Below the pieces are notes generated by a model. It worked only from the letters and a program-made list of their open reading frames with translations, was not told the origin of the DNA and did not search any database. The position numbers and the translations under genes are program-made. DNA of 64,000 bases from JAYQKL01 sp049889415. GTDB lineage: Bacteria; Pseudomonadota; Alphaproteobacteria; RS24. Shown here piece after piece: positions 28,046-36,803 of the stretch. The stretch is from positions 310,001 to 374,000 of the forward strand of contig JBMHDL010000006.1 of assembly GCA_049889415.1 (NCBI GenBank), written 5' to 3'. Within the stretch, counting starts at the first letter, position 1. Every line of letters starts with the position of its first letter.

Positions 28046-29608
28046 TCAGGGCAGTATGGCGTCGGCTTGTGCGGCCAACCCCATACGGGTTTGGTGCATG
28101 TCGCTCATCAATTGAATCGCTTTTTGAAGTTGCAGGTCATCCTCCAGTTCCCTTGGCACATAGGCAATGGATGGTTTGTCTTCATCTTCTGTAGTGTCCG
28201 CCTCAGCGTCGGGTGTTTGATCGCTTTTATCGCCGGAGGTGGGGGGGCGGTCTTCGGCATCAGGTGCCTTTTCAGGCTTTTTTTCATTTGTCTTGTCGGA
28301 CTCGGAATGCGTTTCTTTCGCGTCATTCTCCAGATGCCCGCGCAAATTGGCTTCTCGGCGACCTTGAAACCCTTTCATGTCCTCAGGGATTTCCTGTTCG
28401 ATGATGATATCCGGGCTGATTCCGGTCGCCTGGATGGAGCGGCCAGAGGGCGTGTAATAGCGCGCTGTGGTCAGGCGCAGGGCGCCATTATTAGACAGCG
28501 GCATAATCGTTTGGACGGACCCTTTGCCGAAAGATTGGGTGCCGACAATCAGGGCCCGGTGGTGGTCCTGCAGGGCCCCGGCGACAATTTCTGAAGCGGA
28601 TGCAGACCCGCCATTGATCAGCACCATGACGGCGGCGCCTTTCGATAAATCCCCCCTTCGGGCATTGAACCGGGCATTGTCGCTGGTTTTTCTGGCGCGG
28701 GTGGAAACGATTTCGCCTTTGCTCAAAAAAGTGTCCGAGACCTTGATGGCTTCGGTCAGCAGGCCGCCGGGATTATTCCGTAAATCAATGATGTAGCCGG
28801 CAAAATCCTCTGGCTTGACGGCGGCTGACAAGGTCGACATTTCCTTGCGCAGATTAACGGTTGTGTTGAGGTTGAAAGTGGTGACGCGGATATAGGCGAT
28901 GTTTTCATTCTCACCCTCAAGCCTGGCCCGTACGGCCCGGATTTTGATGATGTCGCGGATGATGTTGACCTCAAACGGATCCTCAACCCCATCGCGCACA
29001 ACCGTGATGACGATTTCAGTGCCGACCTCGCCGCGCATGATGTCAACTGCCTCTGACAGTGTCATGCCCATGACATCCTCGCCGTCAATCTTGACAATGA
29101 GGTCATTGGGCAGCATGCCGGCGCGTTGGGCCGGCGTGTCATCAATCGGGGCGACAACCTTGACCAGGCCTTTATCCATTGTCACTTCAATGCCCAGTCC
29201 GCCAAATTCGCCCTTGGTTTGCACCTGCATATCGTCAAAGTTTTTGGGCGGTAAATAGGCCGAGTGCGGGTCGAGCGAGGTCAGCATGCCCGTCAAGGCG
29301 GCTTCGATCAGCTCCTCATTTTCCGGCGGGTCTACATAGCCTTCGCGCACCTGCTGGAGGACATCCCCGAACAGGGAAAGCTGCTCATAAATGTCAGGTG
29401 CCGCAGCGCCGGTCTCATCGCCTGACGCGTCAGTTGCAGCCCCCGGTGTTTGGGCGAGTTGGGGGGCCTGCATATTGTGCAGACGCCAGGCCTCGCGCAT
29501 TTCCGCAACATGTGCCGGCTCGGCTATGACAGGGTGGGGCAAGGCAAGCAGCACCAGTCCGGTCAAAGCGGATTTGGTGATATTTAATATGCCATTGTGA
29601 CGACTCAT
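28046..29608 (-). CDS. ctpA: C-terminal processing peptidase (S41)
   Basis: A 520-residue periplasmic serine protease. A signal peptide is visible (about residues 1-29, ending near VIA). The PDZ domain includes GGLGIEVTMDKGLVKVVAPI. The S41 catalytic core has the serine in NGGSASASEIVAGAL and the lysine in GTQSFGKGSVQT. A low-complexity acidic/lysine-rich segment of about 60 residues (about 420-480) precedes the C-terminus. It trims or degrades periplasmic and envelope proteins. It is downstream of an EnvC-like gene. Confidence 0.93.
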   Translation of the reverse strand: MSRHNGILNITKSALTGLVLLALPHPVIAEPAHVAEMREAWRLHNMQAPQLAQTPGAATDASGDETGAAAPDIYEQLSLFGDVLQQVREGYVDPPENEELIEAALTGMLTSLDPHSAYLPPKNFDDMQVQTKGEFGGLGIEVTMDKGLVKVVAPIDDTPAQRAGMLPNDLIVKIDGEDVMGMTLSEAVDIMRGEVGTEIVITVVRDGVEDPFEVNIIRDIIKIRAVRARLEGENENIAYIRVTTFNLNTTVNLRKEMSTLSAAVKPEDFAGYIIDLRNNPGGLLTEAIKVSDTFLSKGEIVSTRARKTSDNARFNARRGDLSKGAAVMVLINGGSASASEIVAGALQDHHRALIVGTQSFGKGSVQTIMPLSNNGALRLTTARYYTPSGRSIQATGISPDIIIEQEIPEDMKGFQGRREANLRGHLENDAKETHSESDKTNEKKPEKAPDAEDRPPTSGDKSDQTPDAEADTTEDEDKPSIAYVPRELEDDLQLQKAIQLMSDMHQTRMGLAAQADAILP

Positions 29609-29618
29609 CTGCGATGCC

Positions 29619-30803
29619 TTAGATTTTGGAGGAGAACCAATGATAGGGTGTTACCGGATTTCCTTTATACCTAATTTCTATATAAAGCGTTAGGGTTTCT
29701 TGAAAAGAGTCACCCTTGACGGCTGGCTGCATACTGCCCAGCGGTTCGCCTGCCAATACCTGTTGGTTGACTTCTGCATCCATGCGCCCGAGACCCGACA
29801 GGAGCATGTGATATCCCTCGCCAAGGCCCAGGATTATAATGTTTCCATAATCCCTGAATTTACCGGCATAGAGGATATCAGCGTCAAATGGAGCCGTGAC
29901 CAGCATCCCTGGCTTGGTCCGCACATACAGCCCTTCGCGTCCGAGGTCCTTGTTCAAATCCAGTGTTTTGCGCCTGTTCATCAGGCGTCCGGATACCGGC
30001 AGGGGCAGCTTGCCTTTGGCGTTGACGAAACGGGTGTACCCGGAGGTCGGTGTGCGGCGTTTTTCAAGCCGGTCGACCAAATCTCTCAGGGAGCGGGCTT
30101 TGCGTGCAAGCTCCTTGATTGCGGCTTTTTCCGTGTCTATGGCATTTTGCGTCCGGCCGGCGGCTTGACGTTTTTCCTCGACCAGGCGCGCGAGCCTCAC
30201 CCGGTCAGCTTGTGCGGTCAAACTCTCCGTCTGCAGTTCCGTTTGCCGCCGGCTTTTGTGCTGTCGCACGGTCGCCAACTCCTCCAGTTGGATTTTGAGT
30301 TTGTCCGCCACATCCTGAAGTGTCGGCACGATGCCGGCAATTGCAATCGCTCCGCGTATGCCTGATAAGGCGTCATCCGGGCTGACGGCAAATGCCGGCG
30401 GCATTTGGGTTTCAAATTTCTGAAGTGCTGCAAGCGACTCCGCCAGCTTGCGGCGGTCCTTGGTCAGTTGGACCAGCATGTCCTGCTCACTGGCATTGAG
30501 CTTGGTGATGTCATTGGCCAATTCATTTTGCTTTTGTTCACTTGCCTGCAGCTTGGCGGCCAGAATGATGATTTGTTGTTGAACCTGTTTTTGTTCCTGC
30601 TCCAATCGGCGCGCTTTTTGTTCCAGTGCCGCCTGATTTTTAACCCTTAGTTTGATTTCCTGTTCCACCTGCTTCAGGTTTTTGGCCTCATTTGCCCCAC
30701 CGGCTTGGGTTCCCAGAAGCAGGCATATGACGACGGTAAGTGCAAGATGCAGGGGCTGGGGTCGATGGATGTCCGTCAGATTACGCATATTGTCGCCGTT
30801 CAC
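29619..30803 (-). CDS. EnvC-like murein hydrolase activator (degenerate M23/LytM domain)
   Basis: A 394-residue exported coiled-coil protein. A hydrophobic signal-like segment is followed by long heptad-rich helices (about residues 40-250), then a C-terminal LytM-type domain (about 290-390). Where active M23 enzymes have the zinc ligands HxxxD and HxH, this domain shows no such set (GEGYHMLLSGLGRMD). It is more likely an activator of amidases, like EnvC, than an enzyme. The GTG at 30803 overlaps the rlmH stop; an ATG at 30788 is the alternative. Confidence 0.82.
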   Translation of the reverse strand: MNGDNMRNLTDIHRPQPLHLALTVVICLLLGTQAGGANEAKNLKQVEQEIKLRVKNQAALEQKARRLEQEQKQVQQQIIILAAKLQASEQKQNELANDITKLNASEQDMLVQLTKDRRKLAESLAALQKFETQMPPAFAVSPDDALSGIRGAIAIAGIVPTLQDVADKLKIQLEELATVRQHKSRRQTELQTESLTAQADRVRLARLVEEKRQAAGRTQNAIDTEKAAIKELARKARSLRDLVDRLEKRRTPTSGYTRFVNAKGKLPLPVSGRLMNRRKTLDLNKDLGREGLYVRTKPGMLVTAPFDADILYAGKFRDYGNIIILGLGEGYHMLLSGLGRMDAEVNQQVLAGEPLGSMQPAVKGDSFQETLTLYIEIRYKGNPVTPYHWFSSKI

Positions 30804-31279
30804 TCACGATGATAAGGGTGGTTCATGAGAATGGAAACGCTGCGCCATAATTGTTCCACCAACAGGACTCGCGCCAATAAATGCGGGAAGGTCATGCGCC
30901 CGAGTGACAGTTTCAAATCAGCCCGTTCGCGCAGGCCGCCGTCAAGCCCGTCCGCACCACCAAGGACGAAGCTGAGGTTCCGGTCTCCGGCTGAGAGACG
31001 GCTTTGCACATAATCAGCCAGTTCCGGGCTGGAAAACGCTTTGCCGCGTTCGTCCAGGGCGACCAGATGGCCGCCTGACGGCAGGGTGGCGAGCAGCTTT
31101 TGTCCCTCAGCCTGTTTGAGGTTTTCGCCTGATCTGACTTTTGCGGTTTTGATTTCATGCACCTCAATGGCGCTAATGCCGATGGTGCGAGCCGACTCCA
31201 GCCGTTTCAGGTAGGAGCGGATCATGTCGTCTTCCGGCGCGTTCCGGGCTGTGCCGATGGCGCTGATCTGTACGCGCAT
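30800..31279 (-). CDS. rlmH: 23S rRNA (pseudouridine-1915-N3)-methyltransferase
   Basis: A 159-residue SPOUT methyltransferase. The C-terminal knot motif FVLGGADGLDGGLRERADL, then LSLGRMTFPHLLARVLLVEQLWR, with the invariant tail HPYHRE, is diagnostic. It methylates a pseudouridine in helix 69 of 23S rRNA in the 70S ribosome. The rsfS-rlmH pairing is widely conserved; the gap is 11 bases. Confidence 0.95.
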   Translation of the reverse strand: MRVQISAIGTARNAPEDDMIRSYLKRLESARTIGISAIEVHEIKTAKVRSGENLKQAEGQKLLATLPSGGHLVALDERGKAFSSPELADYVQSRLSAGDRNLSFVLGGADGLDGGLRERADLKLSLGRMTFPHLLARVLLVEQLWRSVSILMNHPYHRE

Positions 31280-31290
31280 GGTTGCGGCCT

Positions 31291-31752
31291 TTATTCCACA
31301 GCCGGCAGTTCTGCGTCTGTATCATCTTCCGACACATCCATCTGCCACATTTTTTCAAGATTGTAGAAATCACGCACTTCAGGTCTGAAAAGATGGACGA
31401 CAATGTCCCCGGTATCAACCAGCACCCAGTCGCAATTCGGCAGGCCTTCAACCTGCACCTGTTTGACTCCAACATTCTTCATCTTGCGCAGGAGCAAATC
31501 CGACAGGGCACCGACATGACGTTGTGAGCGGCCGGAGGCGACGACCATGTAATCCGCCACGGCAGATTTTCCGCGCAAATCGATCTGAATGATGTTTTCA
31601 GCCTTGTCCGCGTCAAGCGAAGACAGGACAAGCTCGATTAGGCGATCGGGATCCATGGGAACCGATGTCAGCTCTGAGTCAGCTGTGTGGAGAATTTGAG
31701 GGTTTTGGGTCAAGTCGTTCAGTGTCTTACCTCTCTCTTTATTTTCTAGCAA
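31291..31752 (-). CDS. rsfS: Ribosome silencing factor RsfS
   Basis: The core LIELVLSSLDADKAENIIQIDL, then GKSAVADYMVVASGRSQRHV, and WVLVDTGDIVVHLF are diagnostic of RsfS/Iojap, which binds ribosomal protein L14 and blocks subunit joining in starvation. From the ATG at 31752 the protein is 153 residues, with an N-terminal extension longer than usual. The methionine at residue 33 (31656) would give a typical 121-residue form. It acts with the adjacent rlmH and nadD genes in a conserved order. Confidence 0.92.
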   Translation of the reverse strand: MLENKERGKTLNDLTQNPQILHTADSELTSVPMDPDRLIELVLSSLDADKAENIIQIDLRGKSAVADYMVVASGRSQRHVGALSDLLLRKMKNVGVKQVQVEGLPNCDWVLVDTGDIVVHLFRPEVRDFYNLEKMWQMDVSEDDTDAELPAVE

Positions 31753-31771
31753 TGAGCACCGGACTTTTCAA

Positions 31772-32371
31772 TCACTTCTTTGTCCGCGACCGGACTGATC
31801 TGAGTTGGGTGGATGACAGGGGGCTCGTCACACCCTCAAGCAGAGTCCAGGCGGGGCATCTGCGACCCGCCAGACTCGCCGCCTCATCGGGGTGGATGCG
31901 GTTACGGGAAAAACAGCTGGCGGCCGGGCTAAGACCGGCCCGGACAGTGGTGCCCGGGCGCGGATAGACGGCAATCGGAATTTGGCGGAAAATATCCCGC
32001 CAGCTGCGCCAGCGATGCATGTCGCACAGGCTGTCAGCACCCATCAACCAGACAAAATGCACATTTGAATGGCTCTTTTTCAGGGTGCGGATGGTGTCGG
32101 CTGTATAGTTTGACCCCATCTGTGTCTCTTCATCCGAAACATATGTTTTGGGCGTGACGGCAATCTCGCGGCAGGCGGCAATGCGCTCTGCGGCATCCGC
32201 CGGTGCTTCCGGTTTGAGCGGGTTTTGCGGCGAGACGAGCCACCAGACCCAATCAAGGCCGAGACGAGTCCGCAAACGTTCACTGACCAATGCGTGACCG
32301 GCATGAGGTGGGTTGAAGGACCCGCCGAACAGTCCGATTTTCATGCCGTCGGAAAAAAAGGGTTTACCCAT
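31772..32371 (-). CDS. nadD: Nicotinate-nucleotide adenylyltransferase
   Basis: A nucleotidyltransferase with GLFGGSFNPPHAGHALV at the N-terminus (the HxGH-type ATP site), WWLVSPQNPLK and WLMGADSLCDMHRW. It makes deamido-NAD from nicotinate mononucleotide and ATP. The ATG at 32371 (199 residues) is 1 base after the proA stop; the ATG at 32344 (190 residues) begins exactly at MKIGLFGG and is an equally good start. Confidence 0.93.
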   Translation of the reverse strand: MGKPFFSDGMKIGLFGGSFNPPHAGHALVSERLRTRLGLDWVWWLVSPQNPLKPEAPADAAERIAACREIAVTPKTYVSDEETQMGSNYTADTIRTLKKSHSNVHFVWLMGADSLCDMHRWRSWRDIFRQIPIAVYPRPGTTVRAGLSPAASCFSRNRIHPDEAASLAGRRCPAWTLLEGVTSPLSSTQLRSVRSRTKK

Positions 32372-32372
32372 A

Positions 32373-33641
32373 TTATTTCGGCCGTGTCTGACCGCTTCCG
32401 CGCACTTGATATTTGAATGTGGTCAGTTGTTCCAGACCAACGGGTCCGCGGGCATGGAACCGCCCGGTCGCGATGCCGATCTCCGCTCCCATGCCGAATT
32501 CGCCGCCATCAGCGAATTGGGTTGAACTGTTGTGCATAACAATGGCGCTGTCGACTGTGTTCAGAAACTCTTCTGCCGCTTGCACATCATCGGTGATGAT
32601 GGCCTCGGTGTGACCGGAGCCATGTTGGGCAATATGGTCAACAGCCTCTGCCACCCCGTCAATCAGCTTGACGGAAATAATGCTGTCCAGATACTCCGTG
32701 TCCCAATCTTCGTCATTGGCGGCCGTCACGCGCTTATCTGCCGCTTGCACCGCCTCATCGCCGCGCACCGCGCATCCGGCCTCCAACAGATTGGTGACCA
32801 AAGGTGTCAGATGCGTCCCGGCGCAATCGCGATCAACCAGAAGGGTCTCAGTCGCACCGCATATGCCCGGACGCCGCATTTTTGCATTAAGGCTGACCTC
32901 TTTTGCCATCTCAAGATCCGCCGCCGCATGGACATAGGTATGACAAATACCGTCAAGGTGCGAAAAGACCGGGACGCGGGCATCATTCTGAACGCGTTCA
33001 ACCAAACTTTTCCCGCCGCGCGGGACAATCACATCCACCGTGCCTTCCAGACCAGCCAGCATCATGCCAACAGCGGCACGATCAGGAGTCGGCACAAGTT
33101 GAACACAGGCTTCCGGCAGGCCGGTTTCGCGCAAGGCAGCCGCAAAGCAGTCGGTTATAGCCTGGGCGGCGTTCTGGATTTCAGAACTGCCGCGTAGAAT
33201 GACGGCATTGCCGGATTTAAGGCATAAAGCTGCCGCATCTGCCGTGACATTGGGACGGCTTTCATAAATCACCCCAATGACGCCCAGTGGGACCCGCACA
33301 CGGGAAATATCCAGTCCGTTCGGACGGTCCCAACGCGCCATTGTGTCGCCAACAGGGTCGGGTAGATCCACAACCTCCTCCAAGGCTTTGGCGATGCCTT
33401 CGAGCCGTTGCGGGTCCAGCGCGATGCGGTCAAGGCGGGCATTGTTCAAGCCCTTCTCCTTGGCCAGCTCCATATCCGTAGCATTGGCGGCCAGAATGGT
33501 TTCCGCATTGGCACGCAATTGGGCCGCCGCCGCCAGCAAGACGGCATTTTTCTGTTCGGTGCTGGCCGTTCCCAATCGACGCGTCGCGGCGGCTGCACGG
33601 GCACCAATATCGTTCATGGTCTGCTCAAGATTATTTGTCAT
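32373..33641 (-). CDS. proA: Gamma-glutamyl phosphate reductase
   Basis: A 422-residue member of the aldehyde dehydrogenase superfamily. The catalytic cysteine is in RRPGICGATETLLV, and IPRGGKSLVERV and LGVIGVIYESRPNVT are family blocks. It reduces gamma-glutamyl phosphate to glutamate semialdehyde in proline synthesis. The start at 33641 overlaps the proB end by 11 bases; the frame to 33668 would extend further into proB. Confidence 0.96.
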   Translation of the reverse strand: MTNNLEQTMNDIGARAAAATRRLGTASTEQKNAVLLAAAAQLRANAETILAANATDMELAKEKGLNNARLDRIALDPQRLEGIAKALEEVVDLPDPVGDTMARWDRPNGLDISRVRVPLGVIGVIYESRPNVTADAAALCLKSGNAVILRGSSEIQNAAQAITDCFAAALRETGLPEACVQLVPTPDRAAVGMMLAGLEGTVDVIVPRGGKSLVERVQNDARVPVFSHLDGICHTYVHAAADLEMAKEVSLNAKMRRPGICGATETLLVDRDCAGTHLTPLVTNLLEAGCAVRGDEAVQAADKRVTAANDEDWDTEYLDSIISVKLIDGVAEAVDHIAQHGSGHTEAIITDDVQAAEEFLNTVDSAIVMHNSSTQFADGGEFGMGAEIGIATGRFHARGPVGLEQLTTFKYQVRGSGQTRPK

Positions 33642-34815
33642 TTTGTTCTCCCATGCCGGTCTCGTCATCTTGTGTGTGCGTCAGGACAAGATTGTCACGA
33701 TGGATCAATTCTGTCCGACCATAATAATCCAATTCAGCGGCGATTTCATCGGTTTGTTTGCCGATGAAAGCTTGCGATGCCGAATTGGAATGTTCAACCA
33801 GACCCCGGGCGATTTCAGCGCCGTCACAGATTACGGCTACACAGGCGCCACGTTCGAACTGGCCTTCAATCTGTGTCACTCCGATATAGAGCAGGCTTTT
33901 GCCGTTATGCAAGGCTTTGGCAGCCCCGGCGTCAATATGCACGCGACTTCCGTTTTGCAGGCTGCCGGCAATAAAGGATTTGCGTGCATCATGAGGGCTG
34001 TGATGTGCTTGAAAGAATGTGCATCTGCTGGTGCCGTCAATCAAGCCGCCCAGCGCATGGTCTTGGCGCCCATCTGCCAGAATCATATGGGCCCCGGCTT
34101 GGGTGGCCAACCGTGCGGCCTCCAATTTGGTAATCATGCCACCGGAGCTGAAACGGTTTTTGCTCGCGCCGGCCATGGCATAAATTTCATCATCTAATTG
34201 TTTGACCTCAGCAATATGGGCCTCGGCCTCACCGATGCGGTTTTGATCAGCATAAAGCCCGTCCACATCTGACAACAATATCAGACAGTCAGAAGACGTC
34301 ATAGCCGCCACCCGAGCGGCAAGCCTGTCATTATCGCCATAACGAATTTCCTGTGTCGCCACAGTGTCATTTTCATTGATCACGGGAACAACCTTCAGCC
34401 CCAGCAAAGTGTTCAGGGTACCGCGGGCATTCAGATAACGGCGGCGCTGTTCCGTGTCGTCCACTGTCAGGAGAATTTGCGCCCCTCGACAGCCTTGTTC
34501 TGCCAACACTTCGCGCCAGGCTTGGGCCAGGGCGATTTGCCCTGTTGCGGCAGCGGCCTGGCTCTGCTCCAACGTCAAGCTGTCCTGTATCAGGCCCAGC
34601 TCACCGCGCCCCAACGCAATGGCGCCGGAGGAGACAAGGATCACCTGCTTGCCGAGATTTTGGAGGGCAGCAATATCCTGTGCCATGGCCCGCATCCAGT
34701 CCTGGCGTAAATTGCCGTGCTCATCCTGCATCAGCAGGGCTGAGCCAACCTTGATGACGATCCGCTGCGCCTTTTTCAAGGCGGAATGGGCGGATGTGTT
34801 TACTGATTTGGTCAT
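33631..34815 (-). CDS. proB: Glutamate 5-kinase
   Basis: A 394-residue kinase with an amino-acid kinase domain (IVIKVGSALLM, LVSSGAIALGRGEL, INENDTVATQEIRYGDNDRLAA) and a C-terminal PUA domain (about residues 285-375). First step of proline synthesis. AAGGGAAGGATC lies directly before the ATG at 34815, which decides the start over the in-frame extension to 34902. Together with proA it forms the proline pathway unit between obgE and nadD. Confidence 0.95.
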   Translation of the reverse strand: MTKSVNTSAHSALKKAQRIVIKVGSALLMQDEHGNLRQDWMRAMAQDIAALQNLGKQVILVSSGAIALGRGELGLIQDSLTLEQSQAAAATGQIALAQAWREVLAEQGCRGAQILLTVDDTEQRRRYLNARGTLNTLLGLKVVPVINENDTVATQEIRYGDNDRLAARVAAMTSSDCLILLSDVDGLYADQNRIGEAEAHIAEVKQLDDEIYAMAGASKNRFSSGGMITKLEAARLATQAGAHMILADGRQDHALGGLIDGTSRCTFFQAHHSPHDARKSFIAGSLQNGSRVHIDAGAAKALHNGKSLLYIGVTQIEGQFERGACVAVICDGAEIARGLVEHSNSASQAFIGKQTDEIAAELDYYGRTELIHRDNLVLTHTQDDETGMGEQNDK

Positions 34816-34837
34816 GATCCTTCCCTTAACTCTCCGC

Positions 34838-35878
34838 CTAGGGGCGCCAGCCTGTGGTGGCCGATGTTTTCGCCTCTGCCGGGTCCTGCGTCGCCCGGTC
34901 AAGCCGGGTCAGCATAGCCGCCAGCAGCTCATCGGTTCCGGCGCGCGTGGCGCCTGATATGGTCCATACAGGACCGTCAAAAACCGATTGCAGGGCGGCG
35001 CACTTATCCTCTATCTCCGTCGCACTCAAGGCATCGCATTTGTTCAGGGCAAGAATCTCCTGCTTGCCCGCCAGACCGGTGTCATAAGCGGCCAATTCGC
35101 TGCGGATGATACGATAGGCGTCCACAACATCCTCCTGGGTGCCGTCCACCAGATGCAGCAGCATGGTGCAGCGCTCAACGTGGCCGAGAAATCTGTGCCC
35201 CAATCCCGCACCGTCGGAGGCACCTTCAATCAGTCCCGGAATATCAGCCATGACAAACTCCCGTCCTTTGGTGCCGACCACACCCAAATTCGGATGCAGG
35301 GTGGTGAAGGGGTAATCCGCGATTTTCGGTTTGGCCCGTGTAGAGCCGGCCAGAAATGTAGATTTGCCGGCATTGGGCAACCCGATCAGTCCGACATCAG
35401 CAATCAGTTTCAGGCGCAGCCAGATCCAGGCATCGCGCCCGTCCTGCCCGGGATTGGCATGGCGTGGTGCCTGATTGACCGGCCCTTTGAAGCGCGCATT
35501 CCCGAAGCCGCCATTACCGCCTTCCGCTAGCAGCACGGTTTCACCAACTTCAGTCAGATCGGCAATCAAGGTGTCATTGTCCTCGGCGAAAATCTGCGTC
35601 CCGACCGGGACTTTCAGGATTTTGTCATCGCCATGCTTGCCGGAACGGTTTTTGCCCATGCCGTGCCCACCTGTTCCGGCTTTGAAATGTTGCTGATAGC
35701 GGTAGTCGATCAGCGTGTTCAAGCCGTTGACGCATTCGGCATAAACATGTCCGCCGCGCCCGCCGTCACCGCCGTCGGGGCCGCCATATTCGACATGGGC
35801 CTCACGGCGAAAACTCACCGAGCCGCCGCCGCCATTGCCCGAGCGGATATATACTTTGGCCTGATCCAGAAATTTCAT
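34838..35878 (-). CDS. obgE: GTPase ObgE/CgtA
   Basis: A 346-residue Obg GTPase. The glycine-rich N-terminal Obg fold starts MKFLDQAKVYIRSGNGGGGS, and the G domain has GLPNAGKST (G1), DIPGLIEGASDG (G3) and LNKCDAL (G4). There is no long C-terminal OCT domain, common in alphaproteobacteria. It functions in 50S assembly and stringent-response signalling. Downstream of rplU-rpmA, as in most bacteria, but separated from them by a strong terminator. Confidence 0.95.
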   Translation of the reverse strand: MKFLDQAKVYIRSGNGGGGSVSFRREAHVEYGGPDGGDGGRGGHVYAECVNGLNTLIDYRYQQHFKAGTGGHGMGKNRSGKHGDDKILKVPVGTQIFAEDNDTLIADLTEVGETVLLAEGGNGGFGNARFKGPVNQAPRHANPGQDGRDAWIWLRLKLIADVGLIGLPNAGKSTFLAGSTRAKPKIADYPFTTLHPNLGVVGTKGREFVMADIPGLIEGASDGAGLGHRFLGHVERCTMLLHLVDGTQEDVVDAYRIIRSELAAYDTGLAGKQEILALNKCDALSATEIEDKCAALQSVFDGPVWTISGATRAGTDELLAAMLTRLDRATQDPAEAKTSATTGWRP

Positions 35879-35913
35879 GACTGCAGTTTACCGTTATTTC
35901 ACCTGAACACATT

Positions 35914-35944
35914 AAAAAAGGGAGATGGCGGCCATCTCCCTTGT
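35914..35944 (-). terminator. Rho-independent terminator after rpmA
   Basis: Read on the minus strand, AAGGGAGATGGC pairs with GCCATCTCCCTT, giving a near-continuous GC-rich stem ending in a run of six T. It lies 45 bases after rpmA and 36 before obgE, so obgE onward needs its own promoter or read-through. Confidence 0.85.
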
Positions 35945-35988
35945 TTCACATCATGGCGCGCCCGACGGACGCCGTGTACGCCCGATGC

Positions 35989-36258
35989 CTATTCTGCTGC
36001 TTCCGGCATTGGTGTAACCGAAACCGTTGTGCGGTCGCCACGTGCCTTGCCGAATTGCACTTTGCCTTCAATCAGGGCGAAGATTGTGTGGTCTTTGCCG
36101 ATGCCGACATTGTCGCCGGGGTGCCATTTGGTGCCACGCTGACGAATGATGATGTTGCCAGGAATGACATGCTCACCGCCGAATTTCTTGACACCAAGAC
36201 GGCGGCCGGCACTGTCGCGACCATTGCGGGAAGACCCGCCTGCTTTTTTATGAGCCAT
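35989..36258 (-). CDS. rpmA: 50S ribosomal protein L27
   Basis: An 89-residue protein beginning MAHKKAGGSSRNGRDSAGRR, the typical L27 N-terminus reaching the peptidyl transferase centre without a cleaved leader, with GGEHVIPGNIIIRQRGTKWHPG in the middle. It is 6 bases after rplU, with AAGGAGTAAAGGC before the ATG. Confidence 0.97.
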   Translation of the reverse strand: MAHKKAGGSSRNGRDSAGRRLGVKKFGGEHVIPGNIIIRQRGTKWHPGDNVGIGKDHTIFALIEGKVQFGKARGDRTTVSVTPMPEAAE

Positions 36259-36264
36259 GTGCCT

Positions 36265-36657
36265 TTACTCCTTATTTTCAGCAGCGCTTTCATCAGCCGC
36301 TTTTTTCGGTGCAGCCTTTTTCGGTGCAGCCTTTTTTGCGGCAGCCTTTGAAATCGCCGTAATTTTGACTTTCGTCAGATCCTGACGGTGTCCGTGCAGG
36401 CGATGATAGTTTTTGCGGCGCTTAAACTTGATCACGTCAATCTTGTCACCGCGTGTCTGGTCCAGAACTTCCGCCGTGACGGACGCGCCTTTGACGACCG
36501 GCGTGCCGATGGTCGGCTTTTTGCCAGCTTCGCCGACCATCAGAATGTCGGTCAGCTGGATTTTGTCACCGGCTTCACCGTCAAGGCGTTCCAGTTCAAT
36601 CACGTCGTCTTTAGCGACCCGGTATTGCTTGCCACCGGTACGAACAACCGCATACAT
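36265..36657 (-). CDS. rplU: 50S ribosomal protein L21
   Basis: A 130-residue protein. Residues 1-100 are canonical L21 (MYAVVRTGGKQYRVAKDD, FKRRKNYHRLHGHRQ). The last 25-30 residues are a Lys/Ala/Pro-rich extension made of a repeated AAPKK unit. The extension is encoded by 15-base repeats and probably contacts RNA. A strong promoter lies about 110 bases upstream, overlapped by an inverted repeat. Confidence 0.96.
   Translation of the reverse strand: MYAVVRTGGKQYRVAKDDVIELERLDGEAGDKIQLTDILMVGEAGKKPTIGTPVVKGASVTAEVLDQTRGDKIDVIKFKRRKNYHRLHGHRQDLTKVKITAISKAAAKKAAPKKAAPKKAADESAAENKE
36302..36346. repeat. Three tandem 15-base units inside rplU
   Basis: Units at 36302-36316 and 36317-36331 are identical (TTTTTCGGTGCAGCC), and 36332-36346 is a variant. 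They encode AAPKK-type repeats in the L21 tail and could change copy number by slippage. Confidence 0.85.
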
Positions 36658-36768
36658 GAGCGTATTCCTTTGATTTCCGCTTTGGCTGAATTTCAGCCGA
36701 CGGCCGGCACAGGCCGGAAGTAAACATAAACAGACGCGCCTGCCATGGGGGAGACGCGATTTTGGGGC

Positions 36769-36796
36769 AATATACAGGCTGCAAACCGCAAGTCAA
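36769..36796 (-). promoter_or_regulatory. Promoter of rplU-rpmA
   Basis: Read on the minus strand, TTGACT (36796-36791) and TATATT (36774-36769) are separated by 16 bases, a good sigma70-type match. Transcription would begin near 36762, leaving a leader of about 105 bases before rplU. Confidence 0.65.
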
Positions 36797-36803
36797 GCCT
36801 GTA
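36773..36803. promoter_or_regulatory. Inverted repeat over the rplU promoter
   Basis: TACAGGCT (36773-36780) and AGCCTGTA (36796-36803) form a perfect 8-base inverted repeat with a 15-base spacer. The arms overlap the -10 and -35 boxes of the rplU promoter, which suits a repressor site. No regulator is identified. Confidence 0.45.
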
